Source: Terfezia claveryi (taxonomy: Eukaryota > Ascomycota > Pezizomycetes > Pezizales > Pezizaceae). Taken from it: 64,000 nucleotides of DNA. Shown piece by piece: positions 33,889 to 46,852 of this stretch (position 1 is its first letter; the number at the start of each line of letters is the position of its first letter). The stretch is from positions 558,001 through 622,000 of the forward strand of contig WHUX01000016.1 of the NCBI GenBank assembly GCA_015179025.1. The letters run 5' to 3'. The notes below the pieces were generated by a model that did no database searches, was not told the DNA's origin, and saw only the letters and a program-made list of their open reading frames with translations. Both the position numbers and the translations under genes were made by a program.

Positions 33889-35581
33889 TAGGACATCGAC
33901 ATCATACTGTATCCAGGTATGGTTCATTATGTCCATAATTCAAGGTCAAAGGGACTTGGAGATATATCCTAACTAATGGTCCCAACAAGGGAATGAACCA
34001 GTGAAGCACTAGATAAGTGAGATATGCAATTGCAAACGGACGGAGAGGTACAGGGTATTGATGGGACCAGAGCCGAAGCAGGAGAAGGTATTGGATTAAA
34101 CTTGGGCAAGTTGGAGTTAGTAATGCTAATTCAGTGAGTAGGGAACAGCTGCAGAAGCAGCGTGGTGGACATGGGATGAGAGAAAGGGGGAGTTAAGGCG
34201 GGAGACTCGAGAGACTTAACGGCAGCTATAGAAGACTCAGGTCGCGAGAATAAGGTACCTTGCCATTTGCCAATTCCACTGTAGCATATACAGTACTCAG
34301 TCAGAACTTATTACAGGCTTTCCAATTTCAAGAGTGTGTTAGTGAGTGATATAGCACCCCATCGCTGTAGATGGAGAACCATTTGTTCGAGGAACTGTAT
34401 CGAGGGACCTACAAGGCTACAACCAGACTAGAGAGACTTTGGGCATAGCTACATTAGAGTAGGTGTAACTAAAATAACTGGCCAAAACTTACCTGAACTT
34501 CCCCACCATTGTCTATATCCTTGATTGCAGGTGCTGGTGCATCTAGATAGAGGTAGTAGGTAGCAGAAAGGGCTGTATACAGTACTCTGAACTACCGACC
34601 CACGAATGTGAAAGATTGTAGCCTGTATTGTGAGAAGAGAAGGGTTGGCTGAACTCAATTCTGAGGTGCTAAAGTAGGAGTCACTGCAGGGCAATGCCCT
34701 AATGCCGATATGATATATGATCGCCACTAAATATTTACTGCCATATGCATGTACGGTACCGGCTGGATTGAAGCCTTCCCTATTGTGTTTGAGAGTCATT
34801 CCCTCAATTATATAGTCTCGATCAGACCCTCGTAGAGGTCAATTATAGTGAGACCTAGGTATATTATTGCTCTCGTGCTTTGTTAGCACGAGCTCGGTAT
34901 TCCGGCGTGGCCATGAGGGAGAAAAATGAACCTGTAAGTCAGCCCACGGCCAGTATTCCAATTCCTTTCCTAGCATTCAGGTGGTGTGTGAGCGAGTGAG
35001 GTATTTGCATTGAATAAGTACTGGATAGCTATGTAAGGCCTTCACAAATTTCAAAGCTACTCAATACCTACATACAGAGCTATCGACGCCGATACCTGGC
35101 CTCCATGGTTTGTGACTCTGTATGAGCAAGGTGTGTCTGGTAAGAGTGGGAGAGAGAAGGAATGGTAGATTGTCAAGCCACGGCAAGCTAGAAGGAGTCC
35201 CGGGTTCACAAATGAGAGCCAGATCTCACCAAGTCACCATCACCGTGGAATAAGGTAACCTGGTTGTAGAAGAAGGGTTGAAGTCCCATACTGTTTGAAG
35301 AAATTTGCAAACCAGAGCAGAGAAAAGACTATTGGGCCTCTGATGGGAAGGTAGGCTATTATAGAGAATGATGAGGGCTAAGTCCAGATCAAATTCTTGT
35401 TACTGTTAGAGTAGCCTGAACAATTACCCTCAATTTAAAAAAAAAAAAATTCCGCACGTTTCCTGAGAGAGCAATTACAACCAAACTTCCAAGTAACAGT
35501 TAATACTATTGACCTTATAATATATGACAGATAGAGTCTACGAACTGCCAATCGCTACACTCAATTTCATCATCTACCCCG
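33889..35581. other. Gene-free spacer
   Basis: No recognisable gene; an open frame at 34449-34799 (-) has no domain. One copy of the 16-mer TAGTCTCGATCAGACC occurs at 34813-34828. Confidence 0.5.
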
Positions 35582-36864
35582 TCAATTCTTTACCTTTTTC
35601 TCATTCTCTTCCTCATCATCACTATAATATAGCCTCTCCCTAACAACATTTCTCCTCTTCACCATCGCCTCATCACACCCACTCCACCATCTAACCACTC
35701 TCTGCATACTAACTGGTAGCACCTTCACCAATCCAATCCACCTACTATAAGTCGGCATCGCCAAGACCCCACCCTTCCCAGCGTCCACAGCAGAAATAAT
35801 CTCTTTCGCAATATCGACAGGCTCCAATACCGGCGCGAAAAAGTTGTTTGGGGTGTCGACTCCCGAGAATAAATCACTAGACATTTGCCCGGGCTCGACT
35901 AAGAGGGTTTTAATAGGCGCGTCAACGCCGCCAAGGTCCGCGGTGAGGGAGTGGTGGAGGGCAGAGACGGCAGCTTTGGTTGCGGCGTAGTCCGAGAGGT
36001 GCTTTGGGGCGATGTGGGCGAGGGCAGAGGAGACTGTAACAATAGTGCCCTTGTTAAGTTTTTGCATGGCGGGGAGGAAGGTTTTGATTGTGTAGAAGTG
36101 GGAGAGGAGGTTCGTGCGGATGGTCCTGCTCACGGAATAACAATATTAGTAATCGAATAATAGATTAAATGCGGTATCGATATGGGAAACATGGCTATCA
36201 TGATTTACCGTACCTTTCAATTTCCGCCGGTTCCAAATCCGTAATATTCTTGCCATACATCACTGCCGCATTATTGATCACCACTGTCGGCGTTCCCAAC
36301 TCTTCCTCAATCCTCTCCTTGACTTTCTTGACCTGCTCCAAACATCCTACATCGCACTTATAAAAAGTCACATTCCTTGCCTCACCTCCTCCTGGTACCT
36401 CCCTAACATCCAATACTGCGACGCTCACCCCCCTCATTCCATAAACTTCTGCCATTAATAACCCCAGCCCACTGGCCCCTCCAGTGATCACCACGACCTC
36501 CTCTGTCCAGTCAAATTTTCGTTTCTTGCCGTATGCGAGCCGGGTGTTGAGGAGTTGGAGAAGGAAGATAATAGTGACGACCCCGGCATAAACGGCGGAG
36601 CCCCACATAGGGGCGTGATGGTATTGGAAGCCTTGAGCACGGAAGGCGAAGGGGCCCAGCCAGGCAAAGAAAGGATTAAGGAAGGTGTGATTGAAGATTT
36701 TGAGGAGGACCTCAACTGAAGAGATATCAGTACATGATACCACTTTGAATGTAATTCGCCACTTGGGAAGACCACAGTTGGAGCATAACCTAGGATCGGT
36801 GGGTTCACGTACTGTTAAGGTGGTGGAGGAGCGGCTTCTCCTCATAAGGCCCCCGGGATGACAT
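35582..36864 (-). CDS. Membrane short-chain dehydrogenase/reductase (SDR), RDH/17beta-HSD-like
   Basis: Exons 36864-36813, 36715-36214 and 36125-35582 (introns 97 and 88 nt, GTACGT..CAG and GTACGG..CAG) encode 365 residues. An N-terminal hydrophobic helix (AVYAGVVTIIFLLQLL, about residues 58-73) precedes a classical SDR Rossmann domain: TGGASGLG at 95-102 (cofactor loop), an Asp120 after the second strand, NNAA at 165-168 and the catalytic Ser218 with Tyr231-x3-Lys235 (YAATK). The C-terminus is basic/acidic. The arrangement (N-terminal membrane anchor, cytosolic catalytic domain) resembles DHRS/17beta-HSD11/RDH10-type enzymes of ER and lipid droplets that act on retinoids, steroids or fatty alcohols. 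The substrate is not predictable. The small first exon (17 codons) fixes the start. Confidence 0.88.
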
Positions 36865-39800
36865 TCTGGTATACAACCCAAGAATGACAGTAATCGAGTT
36901 CCCTCTACTAGAAATTACAACCAAGATACGACAAGCTGAGATGGATATCTTCGCCGAATAATCGCAAAAACCGCAACAGCTAGAAAAGAATATGTCAGGG
37001 ATACGATAAACTCTATCGTCTGAGCGGTGGAGCAAAGTGAAAGTAAAATCGACAGGACACCTGGTCAGTCGCAATTCAGAGGGAATGGGGAAAGACAGGA
37101 AAAAACGAATGAGAGCAGCCAGCTGATGAGTTGAGACATGATGAAGCTTAGAAGCGCTTGGGACAACAAGGGGCCGACGCCAAGCCTATTATGGCGCTGG
37201 ACGACGTCTTCAACCAGACTCACGATGCCGAGCTCGACTTAATGAACTTTATAGGGAGGCGAGAGGAAGTATCGACTGCTTCACGCTGCACGTCACTGGG
37301 AGACCAATTGAGGCTGCTGGCGTTATTTCAACATTTACCCGGCCGGTACTTATCACACCAGGGTGAACATATCAACGCTGCAATATTCATATGGAAAATC
37401 TCATACTGCAACCTCCTATAGGTATCCTATATGGTTAGGTGACATTCCAATCAGCAAGGCTTGAAGTATAGGGAAAAGACTAACATCCTCCTTCCCAATT
37501 TCAGTCAGCCTACACTTGAACGAAGTATCTGAGCAAATCCCAGCATGCCTTGCCTCCAAGCCGTGAATGCTTTTCCCGCAACCAATCTCGTCGAGAACTT
37601 GCTTCGCCCTGTATACCAAATCTCCACCTCTCGCTCCAAATTTTCGACCCTTGCCTGAAGCCTCCCAATCAAATCTGCGGAAGCCTGTATGAACTTATTT
37701 CCCCATCCTCTATCCTAATATCCTCGTCTGTCCTTTATGATTTAATGAACTCATTAACCAATGTCCGGCAGCCTGGAGTAACATACTTTGGGATCTACTT
37801 TAGCCAACTCGGTTCAAGATTTGTTTCCATCGTTTCTGGGAGTTCTAATTTGATCTTTCTTATTACTACAGCAAGTTATCAGCAGGGGAAGGGGTCGAAG
37901 CATATTCTCTAAGAGATCGTGTAGAGAATTGATTCAACTCCATCAGAACCTCTTCGGGGGCCACAGTACTGGGACTGTTTTCGAGAGTACATGATCTAGA
38001 GGGGCGCTTCCTGTTGGCGTACGCTCCATAGTATGTGGGATTACATTGTTCGCTCTCTCTGCGCACGGCAACTTCAGCAGCTGGTACCTAAGAAGAAAGT
38101 TCTTGGTCTTCCTCCAGCGTATGGGTATATGTCATTCATAGGAATCTGCTAAAGGTATTTTTTTCCCTCTCCCTTTCTTACTAGTCACTTTACATCCACC
38201 ACCTCTTTTTCACCCATAAGTATTGTTTCGGTTAACGTATTCTATTTCAATCCTCACAGAAAGAATCTACTTTCTTCCCAATCCCTCGTCCTGTTGCAAG
38301 AGAGTCTTGATGTTAACAGAAGATGTGGATCTACCAGTCGTTCTAACTTGCCATACATTTTTTTGATGAGCTCCAAGTTGCAGGTGAAAGAGTGTCAAGA
38401 GACCATCTGCAAGCATTGAGAAAGCAAGTGAGAAAACTGGGATAAGGGATGTAGCTCTTAAGCGGTTTCGATTCTTTTGTGATTGGCTTTGTGTATAAAT
38501 TTTTTTTACTAATCATCTACATTTACAGAAATCAGCTAATGTTTCTCTCCACGCCACAGAAGTGTCATCATATGCATCTGTCCCGTCTTGAGCCCTCACG
38601 AGTGCCCTTTGCCAACCAATTTAGAGTGATGACTCGACATTGAATTCTTGCATACGCATCCTAGATAGGTCTGTGAGCAATAACTTTCACAAAACAGTTT
38701 CAGATCCCAATATGATACCCCCCGCCTTATCTCTGAGCCAACAAAGCAAAGCTCAACCACCAGCCCTTCTAGTGTCTTCCTAACCAAATGGTGTGGGCCC
38801 TCCCAGCTAGTGTTTTAGCTAGGCATTATGGGAAACGTGGAGAGCCCTATTGGTGGGGATTGAGTCTCGAGCTCGAAATTGAACGAATGGTAATCCCAGA
38901 ATCCTACCTTACGTCAACTCCTAAGTGCTGATCAGCAGAATGCAGCCCAGCAAATGTAGGCTGTGCTCAACACGACCTTCAGTAACAATGGATAAGAAGA
39001 AAAGGGACTGTGTGCACGACCCCTCGGTACTGACTTGTATATATAGAGGGCAAAGAGACGATGCCCGATTTCCGAGCCCAGCGTCGCGCACTGCACGTTC
39101 AATGTGCCAACGACGAACGTTGACCACACTAACGTAAGGCATTAGAGCACACCTCCATATAGGAACGTACTGAACAAGTCACCAACGCTAAGCCACCAGG
39201 AACTACCCAAGGTGAACATTTCTTGCCGCATTCTATACTTGAGATATGTTGCGTGAGGCTCCGGCTACCAGCAGCTGCCTTCGCTTAAACTTGCCGAACT
39301 GTAGTTCAAATTGTGTCAGTCGACTTTGCAATACCATCCCCACAATGCTAGATGTTATATTCATGTCAGAATTTGAAGGTAGCAAAGAATTTCCCTATAG
39401 TTATAGTGAAGTCTCGATATAAGCAACTAGGCCCCGGTCCCGCCAGAATTTGTATGGGAGAAAAAGAAACTCTCGTTATATGCAGGTTTCTAAGTATTTT
39501 CCTATTAATACGTATTAATTTGCGAGTTGATTATCCGAAGGGAAGATTCTTCAAGGTATCATCAACGAAATATTGGTACATTCCTTCACGTGACTGGTGT
39601 TATAAGAACCTTGCGTTTTTACCTCTGCCGGTCATCCTGTGAACGACATGTTCAAGATACAACCCTTGTCGAGTGCTTGACTCGTCTCTGTGTAATTGGT
39701 ATCCATACAAATATTCACTAATCACAGAACGACAATGTGGATGACCATGGTCGATGACAGTAAGGATCTTATTCGCCAGTGTTCTCGACAGCTCAGTGAA

Positions 39801-41411
39801 GTACCTAACAGTCAGCCTTAGGTTTTGGTAGATGCAGGAACGCCAGGTTCCATAGATGGGTCCAACGAATGAGACTGTGACCCGTCCTAAGCATTCAACA
39901 CTCTAGTGATCTTGACTTGTGATAGTAAAGTAAGGCGAATGACAATGCGCGAGATCTTTCCAAATTCACAACTCTCCTTTGCTCGCTGGAAAGACACCGG
40001 AAGCATGCGGGAAGTGAATGTGTAGACTCGGAACCCATATGCGTTAGTCATATCGACAGATATAGGGAAATTATCCAATGCTGGATCACGTGTCTCCCTC
40101 CAGTTGCCCAACACAAAAAACCATTGATGTTAGAAAAGCCCCAATGGCTTCAAGAAGGTATTTGATCGCAGTGACATCTACAATTTTAGATTCCACCTGT
40201 GACCTCGTTTCAATATCCATACAAATTTAGCAATGAGGACGCGTACGTCAACGCAAGAAGTCGAAACAAGGATAATTATGGGCCCCTGCAAAGAGCGGGG
40301 CATCCATCATAATTAATCTACCAGAGCACGAACTTGCGACTACAGAAACTCGTTCATTTATTGGCGATGTATCCATTCTGGATGCACAGCACGCTGGCAT
40401 GCCAACAGATGGCTGTGATCACGCCCACCAGACTAATTATCTGCTCAGTGGCGAGAGCGACGCTGGTATGTATGTTTCACCTACAAATCTGGCTCTTTTG
40501 GAACTTTCAACTCATAAGTATTTGGTAGGTAACTACATATGTTACATACACAAGGGCTACGGAGGCTGGGTACATATCTACAGCGAAACAGAGCAGCCGC
40601 CGCTACAAATAACAGGGGTTGCGCAAAAGCAGCGCAACTGATTCAACTCCAGTGGATACCCTGATTTACAATAATACCTATACCTACAGTAGATAGGTAC
40701 CAATATGCGTTCGCGATTGGCCGGAAAAGATCCAAGGCTACCGTGAAATATTTACTTCTTTCGCGTAGCTGCAGGAAGCCATATTGGAGACCTAAATATG
40801 TAACTCCAGATGTTGGTCATTCAGGTACAATAAGACAGTATCCCATTGGGAGGTGGGTTGGGACTGCATCTTTACTTGGGTGCCCTCCGAATATGAAAAC
40901 CTACAGCACATAGATCACACATCTCAGAGCGCTCTAATCAACACTTGGAATTGGGTTTCAGATTGCTGGGCAGCCCCAAACTGGCGAACGTATCCAATGC
41001 ATGCGAGCTGAAAACTGACGGAGGACGAGGAGTGAGAACCCCGCTTGTTGTAGAAGGTGCTTGCTCGTTGGGGTTTGGTTGAGAAAAATGCCTGTGGGGT
41101 TAAAACTACGTTGTGTGTAGGGATTCCGCCATATCATAATTTGCGAATAACGATCCTGTCCCAACTACCTTCTTTCTCGACCTCGACCACTTTAATCTGG
41201 CTTCGTTTCTTCCTCCCTCATTTGGCAGGCTGGAGCTTAAGAAGTCGACATCGGCATCGCACTTTGAGGAGGTTGACGCCGTCTGGAGACATTGACTATA
41301 GACACCATCAGACATTCTCCTGGCTTCCCCAGTAAAATTGGCCAACATTTTTATTCGGGATTCCCAAGATAATCAATACCATACGGATATTTATGCTGTA
41401 GTTACCGGACG
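36865..41411. other. Gene-poor stretch of 4.5 kb
   Basis: No gene is supported. Several frames of 60-120 codons (37158-37421, 37550-37912, 39887-40114 minus, 40334-40641) show no known domain. A frame across about 40325-40641 reads as fairly balanced protein and could be a relic exon. A pogo-like terminus lies at 39404-39428. An acceptor/donor pattern that would join the frames was not found. Confidence 0.4.
39404..39428 (+). mobile_element. Isolated pogo-like terminal sequence
   Basis: TAGTGAAGTCTCGATATAAG+CAACT, preceded by TA, resembles the TIR of the MITE at 33366 (AGTGAACTCTCGATATAAG). No matching opposite end was found downstream, so this is a truncated or decayed element. Confidence 0.45.
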
Positions 41412-44400
41412 ATGAGAATCATTAGTGTTGCCACTGTTGGTAGCACCGGAGGCCATGGTTTTTACAGTGTTCTCACAATGCTAGGAGCTCTGCTTCTCCT
41501 ATGGGGCCCCACCATCGTTGCCGCAGCCGCCGAGATGCTCACTTTCCCTCTCACTCGGACAAATGCAACCTCAGCGGTGAATCAGTACGCAATTGAAATG
41601 CAACTCGGTACAATTGGATATGCGCGCAGCGTTTACTTTCTGCCTGTATTTTATACTTCATCATTCTACGACGCAAAAAATGGAGGCCCCAAACCTCTCT
41701 ATATTCCTTCTGCAGAGCTTTGTCTTAATCAGAAGGAACAAGAGGAATGGAATAAATTCTTGAGCCCAGAGCAAGGGGAACTTGTCAACACAATTGCTCC
41801 GTACATGGTGGAGTGGGTAAAGAGTGTAAAAACGAAGCTGGTGAATTTGAGTTTGAGGAACGGGGGTGGAGCTGAAGGGAAGAATATAACGGTCATCGGG
41901 AGTACGAACCCCATTTCATTTCATAATTTTAAGATATTGTTTCTGACACGTGAGGTTGGTAGTGGGAATTACCAATAATGGCGCCTTTGAATGGCACGCA
42001 GCCAAAACAAAAAGGGAGCAGAAAATTGGGGATGATGTTGAGGTATCGTTGATGTTATGGACTGATAACCCACCACAGCGGTCATATTCCCCCACCTTTA
42101 CGATGAAGGAGTTCAGTGATGATCAAGGTACCAAACGATTAGCAAGCAGTCAAAAGTATACGCCTCCAGGCTCTAACGCCTATGCTCAGTGCATGTCTTA
42201 CCTTTTGGACAATGGAGGAGTCTACAATTATACCGAGGACAAAGAGTTCAAGGTGGAGATTAATAGTGACGATGTAGGAACCTTTGATGACGCAGTGTCT
42301 GGGTGGGAAGTGAAAGTTACCAACACTGGTACAACAACTGTCACATATCAAGCTCAGGAAATCGGAGGGGATATATTGAATAATATCACCGTTGCCGAGA
42401 TTGGAGTGAATCTCATGACGGCTGACACTCAGGGAATGGGGATTGTTGCTCTAAGTGAGATACAAAGAATGAGAAATAACGGAGCATGGGTGAGCGGAAA
42501 TCACGTTGTCGCAATATATCTAGGCTCGGGTGATGTTGCTGGGCATGTAGTGATGGGGGGGCACGACAGGGCACTCATTGACCAAGCACAAGGCTCTGCT
42601 GTATTTGAAAAACCTAAACTTATGGATGGCCAATTCGAGGTGCAGCTTGTTGGCATCACATATGTCCCAGATGGGCTTGAAGGGAGGTCATTAGAGGCAC
42701 GGAGCACGGCAGGAGATATTGCGATTTCGATGAACAGGACCCAGCTTCGCCTATCGTTCAATTCACCGACAATCTGCCTCCCCGACGTAATACTGAAGGA
42801 TTTGCTTCCACATATTGGTGCGCCGGTATACAGTAAGGAGTTGAATGGTTATCTATACGAGGCTTCAGCCAAAACCGACTACTCATTGAGGTTCACCCTA
42901 GCCAATAGCACATCGGGGAATTTTGTCAATATAACTATCCCTGCTTCATCACTCCTGTATCGCCAAACAACCAACGATAATCCACTTACAGACGACCTTA
43001 TCGAATCTGGAAGAGAGTTTCTCCTTCTTGCGCCACTTGATGCCTCGAATGGAGGAATTGGTTATCTAGGAAGGGCTTTCCTGCAACATCTATACATGGT
43101 TGACGATAGCTACCTTAACAAGTTCTTTATCAGTGCGATAAATACTACCGCAGTAAAGGAAGGCTCATCGAGCGTGATGACCGGTTCAAGTGGATTGATG
43201 GCCCCTGTGGGGATCTATTCAGTGCCCCAAGAAAGTACTACGCCAGACAGTAATATGGGACATAACACATCACCGGTAGTAGGACCAGTTTTAGGGAGTG
43301 TCATTGGTGGCATTGCATTACTATGGCTCATCTTCCTTTTCTTTTATCTCCGTAAGAGACGAGCTAGGAGTCAACTCAGCAGCGAAGCTGGTGATGACAG
43401 CGCCGATGATGGTGAAAAGGCATTAGAACAGGGCATGGCAACAATGTTGGGGCCCAGAGGGGAAAGGGGGTTGAAAGACATTTGTTTCCATCCCAGGCGA
43501 GAAAGTCGTCAGTTTGATGAAATTACAAAGGAAGTTGATATCCCACCACCCGCAACTCTACGCGGAGACAGACAACCCATGTCACCGATCAGCCTCGAAC
43601 CGGACTCTACGGGGAGGACTATGCCATTTCCGTTCACCTTATCTAGAAATTCAACTCCCAGTCCCCGGACATCATCTAGTGATAAGCCACCCCCACCCCC
43701 GGTTAAGGATGAACAGTATTTTCGCACTATCGCCCTCGCTCACAAGCGTTTCTCACAGCCCTTTATGAAGGGACCCCATTCTCCGTTGGGTACACCGAAC
43801 AGAAAACGGCAATCTGCGCCAGTAATAGTGAAGGAAACCGGGCCATATTTTCCGCACCTTCGTGATACTGAAACCACAGAAGGAATACAGTCACCAACTC
43901 CTATCCCGACATATCAGCAGCTACTAGCGTACCATCAAGCAAGACGACAGCGTGCTTCTTATATTGACTCCGAATCATCGAATGGCAATGAAAACGATGC
44001 CAACACTAGTAATACGTCGAGTACCGAGACAGCTACTCTTGGAAAAGTGATTTCGAAGGGGCAAGTTGCGAAAATCCGCCAGTTGTCTTCAACACCTCCT
44101 CACGTGGCTCTTGCGAATATGCTCGAGCGGCGGGCGAGTGTGGGGCGTGTGATAGTTCCTGGAGAAGTCGTTATTGTACCACCTAGTCGGAGGACCAGTC
44201 GGAGTAGTAGGGAATTGCTACAGAGTCCGAGGAAGAATATGAGCCCTGCAGCGAGCAGCCATAGTGCTGAAGGCACCACAGAGGGTGCAGCTGTCGGCCA
44301 TAGGCGCGGGAAGTCTGCACCGAGCGATCTGGGGCTTTCTCTGAGCGCCCCCCCGTTACCGCCCCCTAGGGCCAAAGACGATATTTTCGTCGGCGGGTTG

Positions 44401-44742
44401 AGGGTGATGGGGGTACGTTCAGGGGGAAAGATGCGGAGAGTCCCGGTACCGGGTACACCTCATCCGAGGCCAATTGAAGAGAATGAACATCCTACTAGCT
44501 TTTTGGAGGATGCAACCGAAGATGGGATGAGCTCATGCAGTTCCACAGTCTTACCGAAGGGTGCACGCTTGGTGAAGCGGAGCGACTCAGAGTCGAGTGG
44601 GGAGAAGGGGCCTAGTCCAGTCTCCCCACTAAGCAAGAAGGGTGATGGAGCGGATTATTTCAGTGGAGAACAGGTACAAGACTCGATAGTGAGCCCAGTT
44701 AGTCCACTTACGCCACCTCCGCTTGAGAGGGGATTTCCCTGA
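41412..44742 (+). CDS. Type I membrane protein with degenerate pepsin-like (A1) domain
   Basis: Exons 41412-41901 and 41963-44742 with a 61-nt intron (GTACGA..GTAG) give 1,089 residues. It starts with a signal peptide (FYSVLTMLGALLLLWGPTIV). The ectodomain has the outline of a pepsin-fold protein (IEMQLGTIGYARSVYFLP, GMGIVALS, VAGHVVMGGHDRALI, PTICLPDVILKDLLPHIGAP, GYLGRAFLQHLYMVDD) but neither catalytic Asp-Thr/Ser-Gly triad: the first region reads LPVFYTSSFYD and the second LSFNSPTICLP. Several N-glycosylation sites are present. A transmembrane helix (GPVLGSVIGGIALLWLIFLF) is followed by a basic stop (RKRRAR) and about 400 cytoplasmic residues, Pro/Ser-rich and disordered with proline clusters that could bind SH3-type domains. 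This domain layout suggests a surface sensor rather than a protease; that is inference. Confidence 0.78.
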
Positions 44743-45656
44743 GATTTTGGATCTCGAATTTCGGCTCCCACAAGGGTAGATGTCAGAGAACACCAGGTTT
44801 AATATGGGATAGTAGGCCGGCTGGCTGGCTTTCTGGTCTAATCAAAGGATAGATACGGACCGGCCTTCGAGAGGGACAAATACTACTAAAGATAACGGTA
44901 ATCATGATTGGTAATAACTAAAAGTGACATTATGTGATGTTGGGAAACAAGAGTATTGTTGGAGGTGGCCATGGGGGTGTTGGACGAGGTGTCCTGGTCG
45001 TTTTGCACAGAGATCTTCAGTTTTAGTTTCGAAGTACTATACCCAAGCGGATATGGCGTTTGATTTCTTATACCATGGCGTTTCTTCCATTTAGTTATTT
45101 ATGAATTTGATGAGTTACTTTCCTTGTTTGGATGGGTACAAGAACTGAGTTGGAATTGGAGGAATGAAGAGAACTGGGCTTTTTGACCGATACTGTACGT
45201 TACATACATGTCATACTCAACGTTATATATGTACACGTGCGAAATGGAGCAGGGATAACTGGCCTGCGGGAGCCCTGCAGACGTACCGCCTGACCAGTAC
45301 TACCGTAGTAATACGCATACAAAGCCCCCCTTTCAGTTAGGCAGATCAGTTCTCAGATCTATCAACCATGCCAGATTTTTTCTATTGGAAATTGGCATCT
45401 AATTCCAGCTGGTAAAACTGGTAGTTGTAGTGAATGTGACTCCCTGCAATCATGATGAGGATCTCATTGACGATTTGAGAATGCGCCGGAGCAAAACCAG
45501 CCTTGCGATCGGAGAATATAGTCTTAGAAAGTGAGTTGGAAGGCCCGTGAGAGTGTAGTAGATACAATGGCGCCTTGCTTTCCTTTGTAAATTGTATATA
45601 GATGAAATCACTATTCTGTTAGGCTTAGTACTTCATATGTGAGACGGGCGTTCTAA

Positions 45657-45680
45657 CAGAACGCGGGGGGCCGCGTTCTG
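45657..45680. repeat. Perfect 10-bp inverted repeat with GGGG loop
   Basis: CAGAACGCGG and CCGCGTTCTG are separated by four G. A further GCGTTCT at 45648-45654 can pair alternatively with the left arm. Function unknown. Confidence 0.85.
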
Positions 45681-46378
45681 TGCCAATCACTACTTTGACC
45701 CGCTGTCATCGAATTCGCTTCGGTGACGTGCCTAGGGCCCGAAATACAAGGGGAAGATGTTTCACGAGTGTCATAGCCGGTTACATAGGTGTCACGTACC
45801 TGGTGTACGACTTGAGAGTACCACTTTTTGCGTTCCCTGTGAATTGATATATAATCTTACTTTTCCCAGTCCTTTGGTATCATCTAAGAAATAGTTTTGA
45901 TATACAGGAAAGTTTTGACCAGGTTTACCTTTCCCATACAAATTTGTATGGTGTACCTAGTTAAAACAATCATGTGACGGCTTCCCCCAGCCCCGTGGGG
46001 TACATACAGTAATTTCATTACATAAAACCGAGGGTTTTTCCAAATCTCTTACCCATAACCGAATTAAATTTCTTGCATCAAAATATGTACCTATGAAAGT
46101 AGAGGAAACATAAGTCCATGCCTCAATTTTCGTCATGGTTAGTCTCAGGATATTTATATCTGTATTAAAGTAGTCTCGATCAGACCATATTTAAGGCCCT
46201 AAGTACTGATCTGTCTTGTCTCCCAGACCAACTGAAAAAATCCCAGCCCCCCCTATCATGGACTCCTCCAACAAAGGAACATACCTATGCGCGATTTATG
46301 CCCAAGTTAGTCTGGTTAGGCAGGCGCATCTTAGGAAAATACGTGGTAACTTCATTTTTAGCACCTAGCTACAGTACT

Positions 46379-46468
46379 AGCGTGGATACTATGAAATTTA
46401 GCGTGGATACTATGAAATTTAGCGTGGATACTATGAAATTTAGCGTGGATGCTATGAAATTTAGCGTA
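46379..46468 (+). repeat. 21-bp tandem repeat, four copies
   Basis: AGCGTGGATACTATGAAATTT repeated three times exactly and a fourth time with one change, then a partial unit. The 21-bp unit keeps an open frame (SVDTMKF repeated) but no gene context supports translation. Confidence 0.9.
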
Positions 46469-46852
46469 GGTGGCTGCATGTAGCAATTCCCGAATTCAAC
46501 TATTTTATGAAGCCAACATTTCTGATCAGGTTCACAAAATGATATATTCTACCTTGTGCTTCGAAATCCCTTATTCCCAGCCAGTGGTTCCATCCATATA
46601 AAAACAAACGCCCGAAATAGCCAGAAGCCCGATCCAGATAAAGGAAACAAGAAAGAGAGATAGGTGTGGAAAAGAAAATTGTGTAAAAAAAGAAAACACA
46701 GTCCCGGTGAATAGATGTGGAATTAGGGCGAGTGAAAGAGGGAAGGAGTAATCCATCCCGCGACCTTCGCCTATATCTGGCCCTATCTTCCTCGGTGGTC
46801 ATGCCACGCCATACGTCTACCAACCTAAACTATTCGCGCATGCCCCGATTTC

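Larger units (their letters stand above)
44743..46852. other. Gene-free spacer with hairpin and minisatellite
   Basis: Between the surface protein (+) and the CYSTM gene (-). It holds a perfect 10-bp hairpin (45657-45680), a copy of the 16-mer TAGTCTCGATCAGACC (46171-46186) and a 21-bp tandem repeat (46379-46468). No gene is supported. Confidence 0.5.

Noticed and set aside
36865..41411. Several 60-120 codon frames as genes
   Set aside because: No domain, no consistent start, and no splice sites that join them in phase.
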